DNA of 64,000 bases, from contig CAIYWC010000185.1 in assembly GCA_903929795.1 (NCBI GenBank), positions 1 to 64,000 on the forward strand, given 5' to 3'. The position numbers and the translations under genes are program-made. A model generated the notes under the pieces. That model saw only the letters and a program-made list of their open reading frames with translations, ran no database searches and had not been told where the DNA came from. Of this stretch, positions 58,287 through 64,000 are shown one piece after another. Within the stretch, counting starts at the first letter, position 1. Each line of letters begins with the position of its first letter. The stretch comes from an uncultured Myxococcales bacterium. GTDB lineage: Bacteria > Myxococcota_A > UBA9042.

Positions 58287-59648
58287 TCATGGCATCGCGA
58301 CCGGCACCGCCGGCGACTCCGCCCGATGCAGAGCCTCCCGCGGCCGGTTCGGTTCGCGCGCGACGCTGCCGAGCATCTCGATGCGCGCGTGTTCCAGCCG
58401 CAGCTTCGCCTCGTCGGGCAGCGCGCACGCGTCGTCCGCATCGCACAGAAACCGCACGTGCATGTGGTTGTCGTGTCCGGCGAGGTGGCGAATGATCGTC
58501 TCGTGGGCGTTCTCGATCGGCCGCGGCCACTGGAACCAGGCCTTCAGGTGCTCTTCCGGCTCGCCCGCGCGCAGCCCCGCGTCGTACAGCGGCTGCTGCA
58601 AGCTGTAGTCGATGAACGCGAACTGCAGCTTGCCGGTCGACAGGAAGGCGCGCAGCAGCTGCCACGTGCGATCGGTGTCCAGCGTCTCCGGGGTCGCGCC
58701 CGCCAGCCACTTGCGCTGGTGCGCGCCGCGAAAATACAGCCCGACGTCCGCGTCGATGCCCGCTCGGTGCGACTTGTGTGGCGGCAGGCACCCGCCGCCT
58801 TCCTTGGACAAGTCGCCGATAATCACGTGCGGCATCAAGGGGTTCTGGTGCTGCGTCGCGTGCACGCCGAGGCGAATCGCGTCCACCAGCAGCGGCTTGC
58901 CCCACCCGCGCGGCGGCCGCTGGATGATGAAGTGCTCGTCGTCGCCCTCCAGGAGCACGCCGCCCTTCAGCGTCATGCCGTCGTTGGGCGATTTGTAGAC
59001 CAGGTAGCGTTTTCCGGCTTTCAACTTGGCCGCGCTGCCGATCGCGTTCCAGCTCCGCAGCGTGCCCTCCGCGACGCGGTAGCGCTTGGCGAAACTGCCG
59101 ACTTTCTCGTTTTTCCTGGCGATTCCGTACTTGCGGCCGCACACGGAGACCGTCTGGCTCTTTTTCTTCTCGGCTGCCAGGAACTTCTTGCACTGCGCGG
59201 TCTTGGCGCTCTTCTTGTCCGCGCAAACCTTCTTGAGCCTGGCGCGCTCGGCTGCGTCCGCGCGCTCTTGTTCGGCGGCAAGAAACTTCTTGCATTGTGC
59301 GGTCTTGGCTTTCTTTTTGTCCGCGCACGTGGCCTTGAGCGCGGCGATCTGCTTTTTCTCCTTGCCCGACAGCGCCTTGGGCTTGTCCGCGTCGTCCTTC
59401 GCCGGCTTCTTCGCGTCCTTGGCCTTGGCGTCCTTGGGCTTGTCCTCCTTGCCCTTGGTCGCCGGCTTTTGGCTCGCCCGCAGCTGCACGCACTCGCGCG
59501 TGTCGTGGCGCTTGGGATCCGCGCACCGCTTGAGCAGCGCCTTGTCCACATGCGCCGGCTCGGGCTTGGGCGGCGCGGGCTTCGCCAGCGCGATCGCGGG
59601 CAGCCACAGCAGCAGCAGCCAGGTCCAGTTCTGCGTCAGTCTCGCCAC
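58287..59648 (-). CDS. Murein endopeptidase (MepA-like) with LysM and Cys-pair repeats
   Basis: 453 residues. The GTG start at 59648 is chosen for a GGAG 7 nt upstream and the signal peptide that follows (cleavage after ALA, residue 22). Residues 35-170 hold three Lys/Ala-rich repeats with paired cysteines (CADPKRHDTREC, CADKKKAKTAQC, CADKKSAKTAQC) and a helical Lys/Glu linker. A LysM-like segment follows (SFAKRYRVAEGTLRSWNAIG). The catalytic domain has the zinc motifs HRAGIDADVGLYF and HDNHMHVRF of LAS peptidases. It should cut peptide cross-links in peptidoglycan, held there by LysM. Confidence 0.87.
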   Translation of the reverse strand: MARLTQNWTWLLLLWLPAIALAKPAPPKPEPAHVDKALLKRCADPKRHDTRECVQLRASQKPATKGKEDKPKDAKAKDAKKPAKDDADKPKALSGKEKKQIAALKATCADKKKAKTAQCKKFLAAEQERADAAERARLKKVCADKKSAKTAQCKKFLAAEKKKSQTVSVCGRKYGIARKNEKVGSFAKRYRVAEGTLRSWNAIGSAAKLKAGKRYLVYKSPNDGMTLKGGVLLEGDDEHFIIQRPPRGWGKPLLVDAIRLGVHATQHQNPLMPHVIIGDLSKEGGGCLPPHKSHRAGIDADVGLYFRGAHQRKWLAGATPETLDTDRTWQLLRAFLSTGKLQFAFIDYSLQQPLYDAGLRAGEPEEHLKAWFQWPRPIENAHETIIRHLAGHDNHMHVRFLCDADDACALPDEAKLRLEHARIEMLGSVAREPNRPREALHRAESPAVPVAMP

Positions 59649-59766
59649 GCGCACGCTCCGGCCCTCCGCGGGCTGCCGCAGCGTTCCACCCGCCGCGGTC
59701 TGCGTCAACTTGCCGACCTTGACGCCGCCCAGCGTTCGCGGCAGGTTGCCACGCTGGAGGTTCGCC

Positions 59767-60234
59767 GTGATCCGCGTCTGTTTCGTCTGCCTTGGCAACA
59801 TCTGCCGCTCGCCCCAGGCCGAGGGCATCTTCCGCGTGCTCGTGCAACAGGCTGGTCTGGCAGCGGATTTCCACATTGACAGCGCCGGCACGGGCGACTG
59901 GCACGCGGGCGAGCTTGCGGATCCGCGGACGCGCGCGACGAGCGCCAGGCGCGGCGTGGTCCTGACGCATCGCGCCCAGCAGTTCACGGCCGGGCATTTC
60001 GCCCAGTTTGACCACGTGCTCGCGATGGACCGCCAGAACCTGGCCGACCTGCGGGCGATCGCCCCGGATCCGCAAGCGCGGCAAAAAGTCCGGCTGCTGC
60101 GCGATCATGACCCGGCCGGCAGCGGCGACGTCCCGGACCCGTATTCCGGCGGAGCGCATGGATTTGACACGGTTTTTGAACTGTGCGAAGCCGCCTGTCG
60201 CGGCTTGTTGGCGGAGTTGGCCGTCAGGTCTTGA
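59767..60234 (+). CDS. Low-molecular-weight protein tyrosine phosphatase
   Basis: 155 residues. The GTG start at 59767 is chosen because GGAGG lies 6 nt upstream. The P-loop VCLGNICRSP (Cys8 nucleophile, Arg14) and the general acid in VPDPYSGG complete the active site, and DSAGTGDWHAGE is a family segment. It dephosphorylates Tyr, often on capsule/exopolysaccharide kinases or in stress signalling; a bacterial Tyr kinase is not nearby. It is divergent from the endopeptidase, and its last 11 bp overlap the end of glnS. Confidence 0.93.
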   Translation: MIRVCFVCLGNICRSPQAEGIFRVLVQQAGLAADFHIDSAGTGDWHAGELADPRTRATSARRGVVLTHRAQQFTAGHFAQFDHVLAMDRQNLADLRAIAPDPQARQKVRLLRDHDPAGSGDVPDPYSGGAHGFDTVFELCEAACRGLLAELAVRS

Positions 60235-62533
60235 GGCGATCCAGCAGCGCCTGACGCACCGCGCCAGCATCCGCGGAGCCGCGCAGCTGCTTCAACACGG
60301 CGCCGATGAAGACGCCCAACAGCTTCTGCTCGCCCGCACGAAACCGCTCGGCTTCCCCCGGCAACGCCGCCAGCACGGCGTCGGTCGCCGCATAAACCGC
60401 TGTAGAATCATCAACTTTCCCCAGACCGAGCGCGCGCGTCGCTGCCACCGGGTCGCCGCCCTTTGCCACCAGATGGCTCAGCAGCTGCTTGCCGGCGGGT
60501 ACGGTCACTTGGCCGCTGTCGACAAGCGCCACGAATTGCCCAAAGGTCGCGCCGTCCAACGGAATTTCCGCCAGCGGCCGGCCTTTGCGCAGCCCTTCCA
60601 GGTCGTTCAGATACCAGCGGCTCAGGGCCTGTGGGTGCGGGTGCGCGCGCAGCGCGGCGTCAAAAAACGCCACAGTTTCAAGATCTTCCGTCAAGAGGTC
60701 CGCCGCATCCGGGTCGACGCCCAGCGCGCCGTAGCGGCCATATGCGGCCGCCAGCTCGGCTGTCGCCGTCCGCCGTTCTGCCCGCCACTCGGCGCGGTTC
60801 TTCTTTTGCGCGGTGTCCTTCTTGGCCTCCGTCGGCTCCTTGCGGCGGTCCGGGCGGCCTTCTTGGCGACCCGGCGCCTTGGTCCACGTGTCGCGCAGGC
60901 CAATTACGCGATTCCAAACGGGTTTCCCCGGATCCGTCGCCACGGGATCGCTGAAGAAATAGCCCACGCGCATCAGCTGCACGTGCGTTCCGCCGGGCAG
61001 TTCTGCCGCCGCAGGCTCCATCTGGCCCTGCAGCACCTGCAGCGCGTCCGGGTTCATTTGCGGCAGGAAGTCGCCGTCAGCGTCCGGCTGCTCCACGGTA
61101 AACAGGCGATCATACAGGCGAATTTCGCAATCGACCGCGTGCGTCGCGTCGACCCAGTGGATCGTGCCCGCCGGCTGCCGACCGTCCTGCGCCTCGCCGC
61201 CGCGCGTGTCCACGTCGACAGTGCCGAGCAGCCCGACGATCTCGCCGTCCTCGCGCACGACCTCGGTGCAGCGCACAAAAAACGCGCCAAACAGCCGCAC
61301 TTCCTTGCCGACCGACAGCCGCTTCCAGTCCGCCGGTGGATTCTCCGAAAAGTCCTCGCGCTCAATCAGGATTTCCCGCCCGAACGGCACCTGCCGCGTC
61401 GCCGGCTCGCCGGTCTTCCACGGCATCGTCAGCACATCCGTGTGGCCCAGCGGCCAGTTGGTCAGCTGCAGGCTCAGCGGCTGCAGCACGGCCATCGCCC
61501 GCGGCGCGCGCTTCTCCAGGTCCTGCCGCACGCAGAATTCCAGCTTGCCGATGTCCACCAGGCTGTTGTTTTTCGCCACGCCGATCAGGTCGGCAAAATC
61601 GCGCAGCGCCTCAGGCGTCACGCCGCGCCGCCGCAGTCCGGCGATGGTCGGCATCCGCGGATCGTCCCAGCCGTTCACGCGCTTTTCTTCGACCAATTGC
61701 AGCAACTTGCGCTTGGACATGACCGTGTAGCCCAGGCCCAGCCGCGCGAATTCGTATTGCCGCGGCCGGGGATTCCAGGCGAGGCCCAGCGCGTTGCGCG
61801 TGTGGTCAAGCACCCAGTCGTACAGCTCGCGGTTGCTCTCGAATTCCAGCGTGCAAATCGAGTGCGTGATGCCTTCCAGCGCGTCTTCCAGCGGGTGCGC
61901 GTAGTCGTACATCGGGTAAATACACCACTTGTCGCCGGTCCGGTGGTGGTGCGCGTGGCGGATGCGGTACAGGAGCGGGTCGCGCATCAGCAGGTTCGGA
62001 TGCGCCATGTCGATCTTGGCGCGCAACACGCACGTGCCGTCGGGAAACGCGCCAGCGCGCATCGCCTGCAGCAGTTCGAGATTCTGCGCGATCGGCCGCT
62101 CGCGGTGCGGGCTGTCGACGCCTGGGCGGCCAAAATCGCCGCGATTCTGGCGAATTTCCTCGACATTCTGGTGGTCGACGTACGCGTCGCCCTGCGCCAC
62201 GAGCTGCTCGGCGGCGGCGTACATAGGGTCAAAATAGTCGGACGCGAACCGCACTTCCCCGGCCCAGGAAAAGCCCAGCCACGCCACGTCTTTTTGGATG
62301 GCATGGACGTAGTCGATATCCTCTTTCACCGGATTGGTGTCGTCCATCCGCAAGTTGCACGTGCCGTTGTAGTCGCGCGCGAGCCCAAAATTCAGGCAGA
62401 TCGACTTGGCATGGCCGACGTGCAGGTAGCCGTTGGGCTCCGGCGGAAAGCGCGTGGCGACGCGCGTGACGCGGCCGGCAGCGAGGTCGGCGTCGATGAT
62501 TTCAGTCAGGAAGTTGGCGCGGCGCGTGGTCAT
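60224..62533 (-). CDS. glnS: Glutaminyl-tRNA synthetase with C-terminal YqeY-like domain
   Basis: 769 residues, against 554 in E. coli. Class I signatures: RFPPEPNGYLHVGHAKS (30-44) and VMSKR (271-275). The anticodon-binding beta-barrels end near 575. After a Lys/Glu/Arg-rich linker a helical domain of about 165 residues follows (LPAGKQLLS and LGVFIGAVLKQLRGSADAGAVRQ), of the YqeY/GatB-tail kind. The same extension is known on Deinococcus GlnRS, where it helps bind tRNA-Gln. Presence of GlnRS means Gln-tRNA is probably made directly rather than only by GatCAB. Confidence 0.95.
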   Translation of the reverse strand: MTTRRANFLTEIIDADLAAGRVTRVATRFPPEPNGYLHVGHAKSICLNFGLARDYNGTCNLRMDDTNPVKEDIDYVHAIQKDVAWLGFSWAGEVRFASDYFDPMYAAAEQLVAQGDAYVDHQNVEEIRQNRGDFGRPGVDSPHRERPIAQNLELLQAMRAGAFPDGTCVLRAKIDMAHPNLLMRDPLLYRIRHAHHHRTGDKWCIYPMYDYAHPLEDALEGITHSICTLEFESNRELYDWVLDHTRNALGLAWNPRPRQYEFARLGLGYTVMSKRKLLQLVEEKRVNGWDDPRMPTIAGLRRRGVTPEALRDFADLIGVAKNNSLVDIGKLEFCVRQDLEKRAPRAMAVLQPLSLQLTNWPLGHTDVLTMPWKTGEPATRQVPFGREILIEREDFSENPPADWKRLSVGKEVRLFGAFFVRCTEVVREDGEIVGLLGTVDVDTRGGEAQDGRQPAGTIHWVDATHAVDCEIRLYDRLFTVEQPDADGDFLPQMNPDALQVLQGQMEPAAAELPGGTHVQLMRVGYFFSDPVATDPGKPVWNRVIGLRDTWTKAPGRQEGRPDRRKEPTEAKKDTAQKKNRAEWRAERRTATAELAAAYGRYGALGVDPDAADLLTEDLETVAFFDAALRAHPHPQALSRWYLNDLEGLRKGRPLAEIPLDGATFGQFVALVDSGQVTVPAGKQLLSHLVAKGGDPVAATRALGLGKVDDSTAVYAATDAVLAALPGEAERFRAGEQKLLGVFIGAVLKQLRGSADAGAVRQALLDRLKT

Positions 62534-62814
62534 GGCTTCTCAACCCCCGGCGAGCGGGGCGGGGAGGGCAGTGATCGCCTATTGGCGGTCATTGGTCAAG
62601 GTTTGTCGCGGATCAGCGGCGTATGGCGCGCGGCGCCCGCAAGGCCAGACGCGTGCATGGAGTCCCTTGCTGCCGCGACTTTGCTCAGCTCTGGACGTAC
62701 GCTGCGCTCGCCCGGCCGGACGTCGCAAGCGGCGGCGCAAGCGTTGCGCCAATTTCATCCTAGTGTCACAAACGGCGTCGAGACTGCGCCCGCCAACACA
62801 TGGAGGAACCCGGC

Positions 62815-64000
62815 ATGAACTGCACTCTCAAGCTGTACTTGAAAAGGCTCGGACTCACCGCGCTTTGCCTTGTCCCCGCGCACGCGTTTGCGCAGGAGAC
62901 GCCCGCGCCCGCGCCGGCAGAAACGACGCCCGCTCCGGTCGCAACGCCTCCGTCGGTCGCGGCGAAGCCTGCGGTCACGTCCAAGTGGGACAGCACGTTT
63001 TACGGCTTCATCGAAGCGGACACCATCTACGACACCACCCAGGCCTACAACGACGCGCCGGGCAATGCGCTCATCCCGGCCAACACCACGTTCGCCGGCC
63101 AGAAGCCCAAGCTGCAGTTCTCGGTGCGCAACTCCCGGCTGGGCTACAAGATCGCCGCACCGGAGTTCAGCGGCTTGAAGCTGTCGGGCATCGCGGAAAT
63201 GGACTTCCTCGGCAACCAGCCGGGCGACAGCAGCGTGACGGTGACCGGCGGCGCGACCGGCGAGAAGGCGGCGATCAGCCAAAGCGAGTCGTCGGTGTGG
63301 AACAACCCCGCATTTCGCGCGCGGCACCTGGTGCTGAAGGCGGAAAATGCTTATGTGGACGCGTGGTTCGGCCAGACATGGAACCTGTTCGGCGGCCAAT
63401 CCGTCGTCCATCCAGCGAGCGTGTTCATCCAGGGCCTGCCGGGCCAGGTGTACGGCCGCACGGCGCAGATCCGCTTGCTGCACACGTTCAAGACGGACGC
63501 GGTGAACGTGGAAATCGCCGTCGCCGCCGCCCGCGCGCCGCAGAGCGCTGCCGCGATGCCCGATCTGCAGGCCGCGCTGAAAGTGCAGCTCAACGGCTGG
63601 AAGGGCGTCCACACCAACGGCTCGACCGGCACCGGCTACGACCCACTGACCGTCTCCGTCTCCGGCATCTACCGCACGCTCGACCTGTCCATCGACCCGA
63701 CGGCGACCGCGCGCACAACCAACGGCTGGGGCGTCTCCATCGACGCGTTCCTGCCGATCCTGCGCGGCACGCCGGAAGACCGCTCCAACGCGCTCGCCGT
63801 CACCGCGTCCTACGTTATGGGCGCCGGCATCGCGGACCAATACTCCGGCATGAAGACCGGCGTCGGCGCGCCCAGCGGCGTCAGCATCGACAGCAACCTC
63901 GCCACAAATGACGCCAGCAAGAACCCGACGGCCGTCAAGCTCAACTCGATGCTGTTCGGCCTGCAATACTACCTGCCGTTCGCGACGGGCAAGTGGTGGC
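62815..64000 (+). CDS. Outer-membrane porin (cut by window end)
   Basis: 395 residues are present and the frame is open at the right edge. Start ATG 62815 with TGGAGG 9 nt upstream. Signal peptide cleaved after AFA (residue 27), then a Pro/Ala linker. The barrel begins WDSTFYGFIEADTIYDTT and continues LQFSVRNSRLGYKI, AYVDAWFGQTWNLFGG and FGLQYYLPF, the pattern of DcaP-like or general trimeric porins. The substrate is not evident. It is divergent from glnS; the 281-bp gap shows no clear promoter. Confidence 0.85.
   Translation, partial: MNCTLKLYLKRLGLTALCLVPAHAFAQETPAPAPAETTPAPVATPPSVAAKPAVTSKWDSTFYGFIEADTIYDTTQAYNDAPGNALIPANTTFAGQKPKLQFSVRNSRLGYKIAAPEFSGLKLSGIAEMDFLGNQPGDSSVTVTGGATGEKAAISQSESSVWNNPAFRARHLVLKAENAYVDAWFGQTWNLFGGQSVVHPASVFIQGLPGQVYGRTAQIRLLHTFKTDAVNVEIAVAAARAPQSAAAMPDLQAALKVQLNGWKGVHTNGSTGTGYDPLTVSVSGIYRTLDLSIDPTATARTTNGWGVSIDAFLPILRGTPEDRSNALAVTASYVMGAGIADQYSGMKTGVGAPSGVSIDSNLATNDASKNPTAVKLNSMLFGLQYYLPFATGKWW

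Noticed and set aside
60008-62818. 936-residue open frame antisense to glnS
   Set aside because: It is the complement of an unambiguous GlnRS gene. Long antisense frames are expected at this GC content.
1-64000. CRISPR array, tRNA or rRNA genes
   Set aside because: No regular spaced repeats of CRISPR type; the 21-bp array has no unique spacers. No cloverleaf with a GTTCGAATC-type arm and no rRNA-like stretch was seen.

Overview
The window is about 64 kb of very GC-rich DNA (roughly two thirds G+C) from a Gram-negative, diderm bacterium. Evidence for an outer membrane is strong: several beta-barrel proteins and porins, about ten lipoproteins, and periplasmic enzymes. Three traits point to the Myxococcota / former Deltaproteobacteria: lipoproteins whose mature N-terminus is an Asp/Ala-rich stalk, CGDGxC cysteine modules, and large multidomain Ser/Thr kinases. 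This placement is inference. No rRNA, tRNA, CRISPR array, phage or complete insertion sequence was seen, so this looks like ordinary chromosome with short intergenic spacers and many small operons.

Layout. 0-5 kb: the tail of an unknown gene, an unknown Cys-rich protein, a 1-kb spacer carrying a 21-bp-periodic array, a lipoprotein and a CstA transporter. The last two are each followed directly at their stop codon by a copy of one dispersed element. 5-14.5 kb: beta-barrel protein, Ser/Thr kinase fused to an ATPase, amphipathic-helix protein, CGDGxC lipoprotein, TPR/barrel protein, short-chain dehydrogenase and DUF1573 protein. 14.5-20 kb: an M2 (ACE-like) peptidase, then a nitrogen module of outer-membrane porin, Amt and PII. 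20-28 kb: histidine phosphatase, two paralogous lipoproteins, a beta-propeller/phosphoesterase lipoprotein, PPK2-type Pap and a Tat-exported molybdenum oxidoreductase. 28-36 kb: a stress-type cluster (phosphoribosyltransferase, host-attachment-family protein, FtsH), VF530, an oversized GlmS-like enzyme and a ClC channel. 36-42 kb: surface lipoproteins, an operon ending in a YtkA/barrel pair, and GpmI. 42-48 kb: an RlmN-ABC exporter operon facing a DUF4920/HAAO/ACMSD/VOC operon (part of tryptophan degradation). 48-52.6 kb: a Gly/Ala-rich protein, a fatty-acid desaturase and a PilZ-Ser/Thr kinase fusion. 52.8-64 kb: purH-purD, a sigma-region-4-like regulator, an AT-rich spacer, a TlpA-like thioredoxin, a LysM/MepA-type endopeptidase, a low-molecular-weight tyrosine phosphatase, GlnRS with a YqeY-type tail, and a porin cut by the window edge.

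The most unusual content is intergenic. Family 1 is a roughly 135-bp structured repeat present five times (10801, 19945, 40336, 52616 and 58152). In three of the five it begins 2-5 bp after a stop codon, always in the same orientation to the gene it follows. Family 2 is a 250-285-bp element present twice (1711 and 2921). Both copies start at a stop codon, and both carry two hairpins whose stems differ in sequence but remain paired. A third oddity is an array with exact 21-bp period at 1467-1644. These behave like 3'-UTR-targeted or 3'-UTR-acting elements and are the best candidates for something undescribed.
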